Assembly: GCF_000745855.1 (NCBI RefSeq) | Contig: NZ_JQKD01000006.1 | Location: 124,001-188,000 of the forward strand | DNA: 64,000 nucleotides | Direction: 5' to 3' | Origin: Xenophilus azovorans DSM 13620 | GTDB lineage: Bacteria > Pseudomonadota > Gammaproteobacteria > Burkholderiales > Burkholderiaceae_C | Shown here: in pieces, positions 1-11,698 of the stretch | Numbering within the stretch: position 1 is the first letter of the stretch | Layout: each line of letters starts with the position of its first letter | The notes under the pieces: model-generated | The model's input: the letters and a program-made list of their open reading frames with translations, nothing else | Databases searched by the model: none | Told to the model about the DNA's origin: nothing | Made by a program: the position numbers and the translations under genes

Positions 1-77
1 GGAGCTGCGACAGGTGTTTGCTTTTGATGCCTCCAAAGGCCCCCTCCAAGAAACAACATTGCGACAATGAAGGCCTA

Positions 78-554
78 ATGGAAAAGATCGATAAGTATGA
101 CCTGACCATCCTGCAAGAACTGCAGGCCGATGCGCGTCTGACCAACGCCGAGCTGGCCAGCCGCGTGGGCCTGTCGGCGGCGCCGTGCTGGCGGCGCGTG
201 CGGGCGCTGGAGGCGGCCGGCTACATCAAGGGCTACCACGCCGAGATCGACCGCCACAAGATCGGGCTGGGCGTGCTGGCCTTCGTGCGGGTGGACACCG
301 AGCGCGTCACGCTCGACGCCACGCGCCGGCTGGAGGAGGCGATCCGCCAGATGCCCGAGGTGGTGAGCTGCCACTACATCAGCGGCACCGGCACCTTCGA
401 GCTGCAGGTGGTGGCGCAGGACCTGGACGGCTTCTCGCGCTTCGCCCGCGAGCACCTGATGAACCTGCCCAACGTGAAGGACCTGCACACCAGCTTCTCG
501 CTGGGCGAGGTCAAGGCCAGCCGGGCGCTGCCGCTGGGGCACCTGGAGCGGTGA
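78..554 (+). CDS. Lrp/AsnC family transcriptional regulator
   Basis: A 158-residue DNA-binding regulator of the feast/famine family. The N-terminal winged helix-turn-helix (residues about 4-65) has the family signature DLTILQELQADARLTNAELA. The C-terminal RAM domain (about 68-150), which binds amino-acid-like effectors and mediates octamer assembly, follows. I chose the ATG at 78 because the protein then begins MEKIDKYD, as in relatives; the open frame extends to 18 but that extension looks non-coding. The likely target gene lies left of the window. The gene converges on the membrane protein gene at 576. Effector unknown. Confidence 0.93.
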   Translation: MEKIDKYDLTILQELQADARLTNAELASRVGLSAAPCWRRVRALEAAGYIKGYHAEIDRHKIGLGVLAFVRVDTERVTLDATRRLEEAIRQMPEVVSCHYISGTGTFELQVVAQDLDGFSRFAREHLMNLPNVKDLHTSFSLGEVKASRALPLGHLER

Positions 555-575
555 GCTCGGCCGCGCCGGCGCCGC

Positions 576-1169
576 TCAGTCCAGGGTGTCGAAGAGCCGG
601 AAGATCCACGACAGCTGGTAGGCCAGCGTGGCGGCGACGAACAGGGCATGGAAGCGCCGGCTGGCGGTGCGCGCCGCCACCAGGCACAGGACCACGAGGA
701 TCGGCGTGCGCACCAGGTACTCGCGGGCGAAGCGCGCGAAGTGCGCCTCGCCCTTCATGAAGGTGTCGATCACGTCGAGCAGGTAGGTGACGGCCAGCAG
801 GCCGAAGAACCAGGCGCGGCGCGTGTAGAAGTAGTCCTCGTAGCCCGCGTAGTCCTGCATGCTGTCGGGAAAGAGCAGCGCGCACAGCAGGAACAGCACG
901 ATCGCGTAGCCGATGACGAAGAGGTAGGTGCCGAAGGTCCAGACCTCGATCTGGTTGAGCCCGAACTGCCACCACCAGAAGTGCACCAGCGCCAGCAGCA
1001 CCGAGGCGACCCAGGCCAGGTGCACCGCGTGGAGCCGGTACTGCCGCGGGTGCTGCACGATGCGCGCGACGCCCGAGAGCAGCCGCGTGACCCCCAGGCC
1101 GATGACCATGCCCATGACGACGCGCACGTGGGCGAAGATGTCGTGGGCGGAAAGAACCTCGTGCTGCAT
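576..1169 (-). CDS. Conserved hypothetical integral membrane protein
   Basis: A 197-residue protein with five or six hydrophobic helices (about residues 14-33, 47-68, 76-98, 118-135, 150-165 and 170-190) and short connecting loops. The third loop is acidic and aromatic (DYAGYEDYFYTRR). There are no catalytic motifs, and I do not recognise a named family. It is transcribed away from the MFS gene that starts 100 bp further on, and it ends 21 bp from the convergent Lrp gene. The strongly hydrophobic composition in this frame only, in a very GC-rich region, supports a real gene. Function unknown. Confidence 0.8.
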   Translation of the reverse strand: MQHEVLSAHDIFAHVRVVMGMVIGLGVTRLLSGVARIVQHPRQYRLHAVHLAWVASVLLALVHFWWWQFGLNQIEVWTFGTYLFVIGYAIVLFLLCALLFPDSMQDYAGYEDYFYTRRAWFFGLLAVTYLLDVIDTFMKGEAHFARFAREYLVRTPILVVLCLVAARTASRRFHALFVAATLAYQLSWIFRLFDTLD

Positions 1170-1269
1170 GCGATGGTGCGGTCCGGCCGGGGCCGTGGCG
1201 GATCAGCGAAGTCGGCATTGTCGGCCCCCGGCGGACCGGCGGCCGATCCGCCGCGACAATCGCCTGCCG

Positions 1270-2898
1270 ATGCCACCCATCACCCCCGAAGAATCGCCCC
1301 CCCTCTCGCCGCTCAAGCCCCGCCCGTCGCGCTGGGCCGCGCTGGAGCCGCTGAAGCTGCCGGTGTTCCGCATGCTGTGGACCACCTGGCTCATGGCCAA
1401 CGTCTGCATGTGGATGAACGACGTGGCGGCCGCCTGGATGATGACCACGCTGACCACCTCGCCGGTGTGGGTGGCGCTGGTGCAGTCGGCCTCCACGCTG
1501 CCGGTGTTCCTGCTGGGCCTGCCCAGCGGCGCGCTGGCCGACATGCTGGACCGCCGCCGCTGGCTGGTGGTGACCCAGTTCTGGCTGGCCGGCGCGGCGG
1601 TGGTGCTGTGCGCGGCCATCGCGCTGGACCTGATGACCGCGCCGCTGCTGCTGGTGCTGACCTTCGCCAACGGCATCGGCCTGGCGATGCGCTGGCCGGT
1701 GTTCTCGGCCATCGTGCCCGAGCTGGTGCCGCGCACGCAGCTGCCGGCTGCGCTGGGGCTGAACGGCATCGCGATGAACGCCTCGCGCATCATCGGCCCG
1801 CTGACCGCCGGCGTGCTGATCGCCAGCGCCGGCAGCGTGTGGGTGTTCGCTCTCAACGCGGTGCTGTGCGTGGCCTCGGGCTTCGTGGTGCTGCGCTGGC
1901 GGCGCGAGCACCGGCCCCATCCGCTGGGGCGCGAGCGGCTGATCAGCGCGATGCGGGTGGGCGTGCAGTTCGTGCGGCAGTCGCCGCGCATGCGGGCGGT
2001 GCTCACGCGCATCGCGATCTTCTTCCTGCACTCCACCGCCCTGCTGGCGCTGCTGCCGCTGCTGGCGCGCGGCCTGCAGGGCGGCGGCGCGGGCACCTTC
2101 ACGCTGCTGCTGGCCTCGATGGGCGCCGGCGCCATCGGCGCCGTGCTGGTGATGCCGCGGCTGCGCCAGGCCTACGGGCGCGACCAGATGGTGATCCGCG
2201 GGGCCACGCTGCATTCGGCCGCCACGCTGGTGATGGCGGTGGCGCCCAACGCCTGGGTGGCGGTGCCGGCGATGTTCTTCGGCGGCGCGGCCTGGATCAC
2301 CACGGCCAACTCGCTCTCGGTCTCGGCCCAGCTCGCGCTGCCGGACTGGGTGCGCGCGCGCGGCATGGCGATGTACCAGATGGCGATCATGGGCGCCAGC
2401 GCCTTCGGCGCCGCGCTGTGGGGCCAGGTGGCCGAGGTCAGCAGCATGCAGACCAGCCTGATGGTCTCGGCCGTCAGCGGCGTCCTGGTCATGTGGCTGG
2501 CGATCCGCACGGTGACGGACCATGTGGGCGAGGACGACATGAGCCCGGCGCAGGCCGGCTGGCCGGCGCACCCGATGCCGGACGCGCCGGCCGAGAGCGG
2601 CCGCGTGCTGGTGACGGTGGAATACCTGATCGACCCGGCGCGCGCCGCCGCCTTCCACGTGGTGATGCAGCACACCCGCCGCGCGCGGCTGGGCGAAGGC
2701 GCCATCGGCTGGGAGCTGCTGCACGACGTGTCGCAGCCGGAGCGCTACGTGGAGCAGATCGTCGACGAGTCGTGGACGGAGCACCAGCGCCGCTACAGCC
2801 GGGCCACCGCCGCCGACCTCGCGCTGCGCGAGCGGCGGCTGGCCTTCCACCAAGGCGAGGTGCCGCCGGTGGTGAAGCGCTACGTCATCACGCGCTAG
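1270..2898 (+). CDS. MFS transporter (MFS_3/EntS-like) with C-terminal soluble domain
   Basis: A 542-residue exporter of the major facilitator superfamily. About 12 membrane helices span residues 30-430, with the typical cytoplasmic motif ADMLDRRR after helix 2 (about 92-99). The last 98 residues (from RVLVTVEYLI) form a soluble, probably ferredoxin-like domain resembling NIPSNAP or antibiotic-biosynthesis monooxygenase folds; this arrangement recurs in the MFS_3 family. I chose the ATG at 1270 because the open frame upstream overlaps the divergent gene and is not conserved-looking. The substrate cannot be told; EntS relatives export siderophores or drugs. Confidence 0.9.
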   Translation: MPPITPEESPPLSPLKPRPSRWAALEPLKLPVFRMLWTTWLMANVCMWMNDVAAAWMMTTLTTSPVWVALVQSASTLPVFLLGLPSGALADMLDRRRWLVVTQFWLAGAAVVLCAAIALDLMTAPLLLVLTFANGIGLAMRWPVFSAIVPELVPRTQLPAALGLNGIAMNASRIIGPLTAGVLIASAGSVWVFALNAVLCVASGFVVLRWRREHRPHPLGRERLISAMRVGVQFVRQSPRMRAVLTRIAIFFLHSTALLALLPLLARGLQGGGAGTFTLLLASMGAGAIGAVLVMPRLRQAYGRDQMVIRGATLHSAATLVMAVAPNAWVAVPAMFFGGAAWITTANSLSVSAQLALPDWVRARGMAMYQMAIMGASAFGAALWGQVAEVSSMQTSLMVSAVSGVLVMWLAIRTVTDHVGEDDMSPAQAGWPAHPMPDAPAESGRVLVTVEYLIDPARAAAFHVVMQHTRRARLGEGAIGWELLHDVSQPERYVEQIVDESWTEHQRRYSRATAADLALRERRLAFHQGEVPPVVKRYVITR

Positions 2899-2905
2899 CT
2901 TCGCT

Positions 2906-4546
2906 TTACGCCGCGGCGAGGGCGGCCGGGCGCCCCGCGCACGACTGCAGGATCCGCTGCGCGTCGAACGGCCCGGCATCGGCCGCGTCGGTCCAGGCGA
3001 CGAACTCGTCGGGCCGCACCAGGATCAGGCGGGCGTCGTAGCGCGCCCGCTCGTCCGCGGCCGTGTCCTCGACCACATCCAGCGGCAAGCCGGCCGACCG
3101 CGCCACCGCCCGCAGGGCTTCCACCTTCTCCTGCTCCGCGCCGAAGGCCAGCAGGGTGAAGCGACCCTGGAGCCGCTGGTAGACGTTGGCGCCCGAGGAC
3201 AGCCGCGCCGGCGCCAGGTGATGCCCGGGGCGGGCCTGGAAGGCGTGCGAGCCGACCGCGCTGCCGCCCGTCCCCCGGCCGTCGGGGCACGGCGCCACCA
3301 CCGGCGAGCCTTCGTAGTTCGGCTCGAAGGCATGCACCTCGCCCACGGCGCCCTCGCTGCGCGCGCGCCACGCTTGCTCGAAGGCGGGACGGTCGCGCCC
3401 GGGGTCGAACGCATGCAGGAACTGCCGGTCGGTCTCGATCGACCGGGCGATGAAGTCGCGCGCGGTCGATTCGAAGACCGGCCTGCGCTCGCTGTCGTAC
3501 GAGTCCAGCAACGCCTCGCCGCCCCAGCCCTGCAGCACCGCCGCCAGCTTCCAGCCCAGGTTGCGCGCGTCCTCGAAGCCGGTATTGACGCCGTAGCCGC
3601 CGTAAGGCGGGTGGCTGTGCGCCGCGTCGCCGGCGATGAACACCCGCCCCGCCCGGTACGTGTCGGCGACGGCGAAGCGCAGGTCCCAGAAGCCGATGTG
3701 CTCGAACTCGACCTCGAACTCCGCGCCCACGGCCTCGTGCAGGTAGCGGCGGAAGTCGAAGTTGTCGCGCGTGGTGCCCGGCGGGACGGGCGCATGGAAG
3801 AACCAGGTGCTGCCCAGGTCCACCCGCCCGAAGAACTTCCAGTAGCCGTCCAGTTGCGGCTGCAGCACGTTGTAGTAGGACTTGCCGGGGTAGCGCGCCA
3901 GCAGCTCGTGCAGCCCGCGCGAGCGGAACACCAGCAGCACCATCATCCGGTCGTGGTCCGACAGCGTCTGCGTGATGCCGGCCTGCGTGCGCACCAACGA
4001 GCGGCTGCCGTCGCAGCCCACCAGCCAGTCCGCGCGCAGCGTCCGCGCGGCCCCGCCGCCGCGCTCGGCCACGGTCAGCGTCACGTGGTCGTCCGCGGGC
4101 GCCACCGCCGTCGCCTCCCAGCCGTAGAGCACCCGCACCGAGGGCAGCTCGGCCACGCGCGCGCGCAGCACCGCCTCGGTGGCGTACTGCGGCAGCCGCT
4201 CGTTGGCGGTGAAGTAGTAGGGGCGCACCAGGTCGCGCTGCAGCCAGTCGTAGTGGTAGGGGCCGAGCAGCGAGCCGTAGGCGGTCAGGCCGCCGATGCC
4301 GTACTCGGGGGGAATGGTGCGCGCCGCGCGCAGCGCCTGCTCCGCGCCCCAGAAATGGAAGTGCTCCATGGTCCGCTGCGTCAGGTTCTGGCCCTTGGGG
4401 ATGGGCTGCGGCTCGGGGTACCGCTCGACCAGCGTGCAGCGGATGCCGCGCTGCCCCAGCTCGATGGCCAGCCCCATGCCCACCGGCCCGCCGCCGACGA
4501 TGGCGACCTGGCAGTCCTGGTCCCGCGAAATCTCCTGCTTCGACAT
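2906..4546 (-). CDS. FAD-dependent monooxygenase (PheA/TfdB aromatic hydroxylase family)
   Basis: A 546-residue flavoprotein hydroxylase. It has the dinucleotide-binding GGGPVG (residues 18-23), the NAD(P)H-linked DG motif in GCDGSRS (around 177), the FAD-ribityl GD motif in AGDAAHSHPP, and a C-terminal thioredoxin-like domain, as in phenol and 3-(3-hydroxyphenyl)propionate hydroxylases. These enzymes hydroxylate aromatic rings using NAD(P)H and O2. I took the ATG at 4546 (MSKQEIS) rather than one 42 bp upstream. The gene is divergent from a LysR gene 96 bp away, the normal arrangement for an inducible catabolic gene. The substrate cannot be read from sequence, and no ring-cleavage dioxygenase is nearby. 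Confidence 0.92.
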   Translation of the reverse strand: MSKQEISRDQDCQVAIVGGGPVGMGLAIELGQRGIRCTLVERYPEPQPIPKGQNLTQRTMEHFHFWGAEQALRAARTIPPEYGIGGLTAYGSLLGPYHYDWLQRDLVRPYYFTANERLPQYATEAVLRARVAELPSVRVLYGWEATAVAPADDHVTLTVAERGGGAARTLRADWLVGCDGSRSLVRTQAGITQTLSDHDRMMVLLVFRSRGLHELLARYPGKSYYNVLQPQLDGYWKFFGRVDLGSTWFFHAPVPPGTTRDNFDFRRYLHEAVGAEFEVEFEHIGFWDLRFAVADTYRAGRVFIAGDAAHSHPPYGGYGVNTGFEDARNLGWKLAAVLQGWGGEALLDSYDSERRPVFESTARDFIARSIETDRQFLHAFDPGRDRPAFEQAWRARSEGAVGEVHAFEPNYEGSPVVAPCPDGRGTGGSAVGSHAFQARPGHHLAPARLSSGANVYQRLQGRFTLLAFGAEQEKVEALRAVARSAGLPLDVVEDTAADERARYDARLILVRPDEFVAWTDAADAGPFDAQRILQSCAGRPAALAAA

Positions 4547-4642
4547 GCTGCTTGCTCTCTCTTTTCCGTGGATCCGGAAATTAGGCACCAGGCCGATGCA
4601 TCAGGCAAATTTAGCTATGACATGAACTGATAATGACGCCAT
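4547..4642. promoter_or_regulatory. Divergent control region, flavin monooxygenase / LysR
   Basis: A 96-bp AT-richer spacer between the divergent monooxygenase and LysR genes. It contains T-N11-A type candidates around 4609-4640. A CATATGAAT motif at 4641-4649 lies across the LysR start and reappears at 5572-5580, upstream of the Bug gene. This is the expected place for a LysR operator; the exact site is inferred. Confidence 0.5.
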
Positions 4643-5542
4643 ATGAATCTCTCGACGCGCCAGATCCGGGCCTTCCTGCACGTCGCCCGCGCCGGCAGCT
4701 TCACGCGCGCGGCCGAGCGGGTGCATATGACGCAGGCGGGCCTGAGCATCCTCGTGCGCGAGGTGGAGCGGCAACTGGGCGCGCGCCTGTTCGACCGCAC
4801 CACGCGCGCAGTGGTGCTGACCGAGGCGGGCCGGCGCTTCGCCGTCGTCGCCGAGTCCGTCCTGGCGCAGCTGGACGACGCCACGGCCGAGATGGACGCC
4901 ATGGGCAAGCGCACGCGCCAGCAGCTGCGCATCGCGGCCACGCCGCTGGTGTCGTCCCATCTGCTGCCGCACATGCTGGCGCGCTTCCGCGACGACCATC
5001 CCGGCATCCGGATCCAGCTGATGGACGACAACCTGGGCGGCGTGCAGGAGGCGGTGGAGTCGGGCGCGGCCGACATCGGCCTGGGCTTCTTCTTCAAGGT
5101 CAGCGCCGGGCTGGTGCGCCGCCAGATCGCGCAGTTCCCGCTGATGCGGGTCTCGCCCGCCGGTGCGCCGCCCACGGCGCTGGGGCGCGCCAGCTGGGCC
5201 TCGCTGCGCTCGGCGCGCCTGATCACGCTGCCCGCGGACAACCCGATCCAGCGCGCCGTCGACCTGCACCTGCACAAGCTCGGCGTGGCGCAGGAAAGCA
5301 GCCAGCCGGTGAGCTTCATCGCCACCATGATCTCGATGGTGGAGGCGGGCTTCGGCGTGGCCGTCATGCCGACCTTCGCCGTGGCCGCCTGCCGGCGCCA
5401 CAGCGTCCAGATCGACCTGCTGGGCAGCCCGCAGATGAAGCTGGGCTTCTACCGGATCGCGCGCCGCGGCGCGGCCCAGACCCAGGCGATGAAGGACTTC
5501 GACGAGGTGCTGTCGGAAGACCTGCCGCGGATGTCGCGCTGA
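4643..5542 (+). CDS. LysR family transcriptional regulator
   Basis: A 299-residue regulator. The N-terminal winged HTH (residues 1-60) reads MNLSTRQIRAFLHVARAGSF, then AAERVHMTQAGLSILVREVE. The C-terminal two-lobed effector domain (about 90-295) is complete. It is divergent from the flavin monooxygenase and precedes a Bug-family binding protein in the same direction, so it probably controls one or both. Effector unknown; an aromatic acid or its ring-cleavage product would fit the neighbours. Confidence 0.95.
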   Translation: MNLSTRQIRAFLHVARAGSFTRAAERVHMTQAGLSILVREVERQLGARLFDRTTRAVVLTEAGRRFAVVAESVLAQLDDATAEMDAMGKRTRQQLRIAATPLVSSHLLPHMLARFRDDHPGIRIQLMDDNLGGVQEAVESGAADIGLGFFFKVSAGLVRRQIAQFPLMRVSPAGAPPTALGRASWASLRSARLITLPADNPIQRAVDLHLHKLGVAQESSQPVSFIATMISMVEAGFGVAVMPTFAVAACRRHSVQIDLLGSPQMKLGFYRIARRGAAQTQAMKDFDEVLSEDLPRMSR

Positions 5543-5703
5543 CGCCGTCCTGCGCATCCCATATGGAACTCATATGAATTCATGTGATTCCTGAATTTCT
5601 CTTTGTCCGTGCGTCGATGGCCTAATGCCACCGTTCGAGGCGCCATGCCTTGACGCAGCGCAGACCACCTGCAGCCGGACGGGCCGGCAAAAGGAGACAA
5701 GAG
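5543..5703 (+). promoter_or_regulatory. Upstream region of Bug gene with repeated CATATG motifs
   Basis: This 161-bp spacer holds CATATG twice (5561-5566 and 5573-5578) followed by an imperfect inverted segment ATTCATGTGATTCCTGAAT, in a much more AT-rich context than the surrounding genes. The second CATATGAAT matches the sequence at the LysR start. A clear ribosome binding site, AGGAG at 5692-5696, lies 7 nt before the GTG start at 5704. Operator role is inferred. Confidence 0.45.
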
Positions 5704-6672
5704 GTGAGATTCGGAATGCTTCGTTGGATGTCCATCTTCGCGGCCGGCTGCGCCATGGCCGCGTCCGCGTGGGCCTGGCCGGACCGGCCGATCACGCTGG
5801 TGGTGCCCTACACGCCGGGCACGGGCATCGACCTGGTGGCGCGCCAGCTGTCGGCGCGCCTGCCGCAGGTGCTGGGCCAGCCGGTGGTCGTCGACAACGT
5901 GCCGGGCGCCAGCGGCAACATCGGCAGCGAGCGCGTGGCGCGCGCCGCGCCCGACGGCTACACGCTGCTGGTGCAGGTCAGCACGCTGGTGATGAACAAG
6001 AGCCTGTACAAGTCGCTGCCCTACGACCCGGTCAGCGACTTCGCGCCGGTGGCGCAGACCTCCTGGGGCACGCTGCTGCTGGTGCGCAACCCGTCGGCGC
6101 AGAAGGCCGCCACCGTCCCGGCGCTGGTGGCCGAGGCCAAGGCCCGCCCCGGTGCGCTGACCTACGGCACGCCCGGCGTCGGCACGCCGCACCACCTGGC
6201 GATGGCGCTGCTGACGCAGAAGGCCGGCATCGAGATGCTGCACGTGCCCTTCAAGGGCACGGCCGGCGCCGTCACCGACTTGCTGGGCGGCCGCCTGGAC
6301 TTCATGTTCCTGCCTGTCCACGTGGCGCTGCCGCACATCAGGGCGGGCAAGCTGCAGGCGCTGGCCGCGGGCAGCGACCAGCGCGTGCCGCAGCTGCCCG
6401 ACGTGCCGACGCTGGCCGAGGCCGGCATCGACACCGGCAGCGTCGACATGTGGTACGGCGTGCTCGCGCCCAAGGGCACGCCGCCGGCGATCGTCGAGCG
6501 CCTGAACGGCGCGATCGCCGGCATCCTGCGCCAGCCGGACGTGGCGGCCGCCTTCGAGACGCAGGGCATGGTGCCCGCCGTCTCCAGCCCCGGCGACTTC
6601 GCCCGCCTGGTGGCCAAGGACGCCGCGCGCTGGGCCGAGGTGGTGAAGAAGGGCGGCATCACGGCCGACTAG
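5704..6672 (+). CDS. Bug family tripartite tricarboxylate transporter substrate-binding protein
   Basis: A 322-residue periplasmic binding protein of the BugT/TctC family, which is greatly expanded in Burkholderiales. A signal peptide (about residues 1-24, ending ASAWA) precedes the conserved start of the mature protein [18 protein letters not shown] selected the GTG at 5704 because AGGAG lies 7 nt upstream; the ATG at 5716 would be too far. No TctA/TctB membrane genes are adjacent, so it is an orphan component. Ligands of the family are organic and aromatic acids. The 3' end overlaps the convergent isomerase-like gene by 14 bp. Confidence 0.93.
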   Translation: MRFGMLRWMSIFAAGCAMAASAWAWPDRPITLVVPYTPGTGIDLVARQLSARLPQVLGQPVVVDNVPGASGNIGSERVARAAPDGYTLLVQVSTLVMNKSLYKSLPYDPVSDFAPVAQTSWGTLLLVRNPSAQKAATVPALVAEAKARPGALTYGTPGVGTPHHLAMALLTQKAGIEMLHVPFKGTAGAVTDLLGGRLDFMFLPVHVALPHIRAGKLQALAAGSDQRVPQLPDVPTLAEAGIDTGSVDMWYGVLAPKGTPPAIVERLNGAIAGILRQPDVAAAFETQGMVPAVSSPGDFARLVAKDAARWAEVVKKGGITAD

Positions 6673-7462
6673 GGCCGCGCCGCATCCAGCCCAGCCCCTC
6701 GCGGGTGCCGCCCGCCGGCCGGTACTCGCAGCCGACCCAGCCCTGCCAGCCGCACTGCGCGGCCACCTCGTCGATCACGTCGAACAGATAGGGGTGGTGC
6801 AGCTCGCCCACGTCGGGCTCGTGCCGCCCCGGCACGCCGGCGATCTGGAAGTGGCCGACGCGGCCGGTGGGCAGGTACTGGCGGATCTTCATTGCCACGT
6901 CGCCCTCGACGATCTGGCAGTGGTAAAGATCCATCTGCACCCTCAGGTTCGGTGCGCCGACGGCCTGCACGATGGCGTGCGCCTCGTCCTGCCGGTTGAG
7001 GAAGAAGCCGGGGATGTCGCGCGTGTTGATCGGCTCGATCAGCACCTCGCGGCCGGCCTGCGCCGCCATCTCGGCGGCGCGGCGCAGGTTGTCGATGTAC
7101 AGCGGGCGCAGTTCGTCGCGCGTGCGGCCCTCGGGCACCAGGCCGGCCATCAGGTGGATGCGCGGGCAATCGAGCGCCTGGGCATAGTCCAGCGCCTTGG
7201 CCACCGCGTCGCGGAAGCCGGCTTCGCGGCCCGGCAGGCAGGCCAGGCCGCGCTCGCCGGCCGCCCAGTCGCCGGGCGGGGTGTTGAACAGCACCTGTTG
7301 CAGGCCGTGATCGCGCAGCCGCGCGGCGAGGTCGGCCGGCGCGAAGTCGTAGGGGAAGAGGTACTCCACGGCCTCGAAGCCGTCGGCCGCGGCGGCGGCG
7401 AAGCGCTCGAGGAAGGGCAGCTCCGTGTAGAGCATCGAGAGGTTGGCGGCGAAGCGGGGCAT
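6659..7462 (-). CDS. Hydroxypyruvate isomerase family protein (Hyi/OtnI-like TIM barrel)
   Basis: A 267-residue sugar-phosphate isomerase-like TIM barrel. The start [20 protein letters not shown] is characteristic of Hyi/OtnI. Probable metal ligands and catalytic glutamates are in [35 protein letters not shown] and [10 protein letters not shown]. Hyi interconverts hydroxypyruvate and tartronate semialdehyde; OtnI acts on 2-oxo-tetronate. Neither the glyoxylate carboligase nor the otn kinase/aldolase is nearby, so I cannot choose between them. The start at 7462 matches family length. The gene ends inside the Bug gene (tail-to-tail overlap of 14 bp). Confidence 0.9.
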   Translation of the reverse strand: MPRFAANLSMLYTELPFLERFAAAAADGFEAVEYLFPYDFAPADLAARLRDHGLQQVLFNTPPGDWAAGERGLACLPGREAGFRDAVAKALDYAQALDCPRIHLMAGLVPEGRTRDELRPLYIDNLRRAAEMAAQAGREVLIEPINTRDIPGFFLNRQDEAHAIVQAVGAPNLRVQMDLYHCQIVEGDVAMKIRQYLPTGRVGHFQIAGVPGRHEPDVGELHHPYLFDVIDEVAAQCGWQGWVGCEYRPAGGTREGLGWMRRGPSRP

Positions 7463-7472
7463 GGCGGCGACT

Positions 7473-7886
7473 CTACCGCCGCGTGCGCCGCGCCTGGGTG
7501 AAGGCATTGCGCGGCGCGGGCGCAGCGGCTGCCCGCCGCGCCTCTCGCTCGCGCAGCCAGGCGATGTGCGAGACGAGCTTGCGACGCAAGGCACGGCGGG
7601 CGGCGATCTCGGCATCGACCTCGGCGATGCGCTCGCGCATCAGCGCCTCCATGTCGGCCACCGTGAGCCGGCCCGAGCGGTAGCGCGGCAGCACCTCGGC
7701 GATGCGCGCGAGGGTGAAGCCCAGGTCGCGGCTCATGGCGATGAAGACGGCCTCGCGCTCCGTGCCCTCGGCGAACTCGCGGTAGCCCGAGTCCAGGCGC
7801 CGCGCCTTCAGCAGCCCCTGCGCCTCGTAGCGGCGCAGGCGGTTGGCGGAGACGCCGCTGCGGCGGGCCAGCTCGGAAATCCTCAT
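7473..7886 (-). CDS. MerR family transcriptional regulator
   Basis: A 137-residue regulator starting [20 protein letters not shown], the standard MerR winged-helix opening (residues 1-70). A dimerising coiled coil follows (about 75-115) with a basic tail ending RRTRR. It has no cysteine cluster for metal sensing. It is divergent from a hot-dog thioesterase gene across an 80-bp spacer carrying inverted repeats, so it probably regulates that gene and itself. Effector unknown. Confidence 0.92.
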   Translation of the reverse strand: MRISELARRSGVSANRLRRYEAQGLLKARRLDSGYREFAEGTEREAVFIAMSRDLGFTLARIAEVLPRYRSGRLTVADMEALMRERIAEVDAEIAARRALRRKLVSHIAWLREREARRAAAAPAPRNAFTQARRTRR

Positions 7887-7965
7887 GGCGCCAAGCCTAG
7901 CAACCCTGGCGCGGTGCGAAGGTTCGCAGACTGCATTCCTGTTCTTTTTCATCAGGAGGCTTTCG
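7887..7965. promoter_or_regulatory. MerR/thioesterase divergent operator-promoter region
   Basis: Two dyads are visible: GCGCCA (7888-7893) N13 TGGCGC (7907-7912), and the palindrome GCGAAGGTTCGC (7916-7927). MerR proteins bind dyads inside long promoter spacers, so these are candidate operators. AGGAGG at 7954-7959 is the ribosome binding site of the thioesterase gene. Confidence 0.5.
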
Positions 7966-8385
7966 ATGAACGATGCCTGCGAACGCGTGCGCCAGGCGGT
8001 GCTGGCGATGCCCATGGCCGCCACCCTCCACTTGCAGTTCGACCACCTCGCGCCCGGCGAGACGGTGCTGCGCATGCCGGTGCTCGATGCCTTCTGCTTC
8101 CGCCCCGGCCAGTTGCAGGCCACCGCGGTCTACGCCATCGCCGACTTCGCCGCCGTGTCGGCGGCGGGCACACTGCTGCCGCCCGGCTGGGCCAACGCCA
8201 CCATCGACGGCACGCTCAAGCTGCTGGCGCCGGCGGCCGGCACGCACCTGCGCGCGCGGGGCCGGGTGGTCGATGCAGGACGCGTGCTGAGCGTGTGCGC
8301 GGCCGAGGTCCATGCCGTCGACGGCGCGAAGGAGACGCTGTGCGCCACGCTGCTGGCCACGGCGCGCAACCTGCCGCCGCGCTGA
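7966..8385 (+). CDS. Hot-dog fold thioesterase (PaaI/DUF4442-like)
   Basis: A 139-residue protein with the size and pattern of a PaaI-type acyl-CoA thioesterase: an N-terminal helix, then FCFRPGQLQATAVYAIADFA resembling the central hot-dog helix, and a C-terminal beta sheet (THLRARGRVVDAG, then VCAAEVHAVDG). The usual HGG motif is not obvious, so activity is uncertain. The ATG at 7966 has a strong AGGAGG 6 nt upstream. It is divergent from the MerR gene and convergent with the AceE-like gene, which ends 6 bp away. Confidence 0.75.
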   Translation: MNDACERVRQAVLAMPMAATLHLQFDHLAPGETVLRMPVLDAFCFRPGQLQATAVYAIADFAAVSAAGTLLPPGWANATIDGTLKLLAPAAGTHLRARGRVVDAGRVLSVCAAEVHAVDGAKETLCATLLATARNLPPR

Positions 8386-8391
8386 GCGGAG

Positions 8392-11121
<2,730 letters not shown>

Positions 11122-11227
11122 GCCCCGCACTCTAGGCCGGCGGCCGCGGAATGGGGTATCGAAATGCGCGGCACTGCCCTGCTGCGGCGGCATAAACTGC
11201 CGCACCAACATCATTCGACGGCACATC
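11122..11227. promoter_or_regulatory. Divergent control region, AceE-like gene / Lrp regulator
   Basis: A 106-bp spacer with the inverted repeat TGCGGC (11183-11188) N10 GCCGCA (11199-11204) flanking CATAAACT, a possible -10 for the Lrp gene. This is the likely autoregulatory operator, inferred from symmetry and position. Confidence 0.4.
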
Positions 11228-11698
11228 ATGGAACTGGACGCCATCGACCTGCGCATCCTCGACGAGCTGCAGCGCGACGGCGCGCTGACCAACGTGGCGC
11301 TGGCGCGCCGGGTGCACCTCTCGCCCTCGCCCTGCCTGGCGCGGGTGAAGGCGCTGGAGGCCGCGGGCGTGATCGCCCGCTACGTGGCGCTGTGCAGCGC
11401 GCCGGCGCTCGGGCTGGGGCTGAACGTGTTCATCTCGATCAGCCTGCGGGCGCAGTCGAAGGAAGCGCTCGCGGCCTTCGAGCACCGCATCGCCGAGCAC
11501 GAGGAGGTGATGGAGTGCTACCTGATGACCGGCGACAGCGACTACCTGATCCGCGTCGCCGTGGCCGACATGGCGGCGCTGGAGAAGTTCATCCTCGAGC
11601 AGCTCACGCCGATCCCCGGCATCGAGAAGATCCGCTCCAGCTTCGCGCTCAAGCAGGTGCGCTACAAGACGGCGCTGCCGCTGCCGCTGCCGCGCTGA
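11228..11698 (+). CDS. Lrp/AsnC family regulator (MdeR-like position)
   Basis: A 156-residue regulator beginning [18 protein letters not shown], with the HTH at residues 3-62 and a RAM domain at 68-150. Its position divergent from an AceE/MdeB-type E1 gene parallels mdeR in Pseudomonas putida, which activates methionine catabolism genes; that analogy is inference. The 3' end overlaps the end of the convergent HxlR gene by 50 bp, so the last 16 codons of each share DNA. Confidence 0.93.
   Translation: MELDAIDLRILDELQRDGALTNVALARRVHLSPSPCLARVKALEAAGVIARYVALCSAPALGLGLNVFISISLRAQSKEALAAFEHRIAEHEEVMECYLMTGDSDYLIRVAVADMAALEKFILEQLTPIPGIEKIRSSFALKQVRYKTALPLPLPR

Noticed and set aside
4547-4588. Upstream ATG at 4588 for the flavin monooxygenase
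   Set aside because: The 14 extra residues are not typical for the family, and the start at 4546 leaves a normal divergent promoter spacer.
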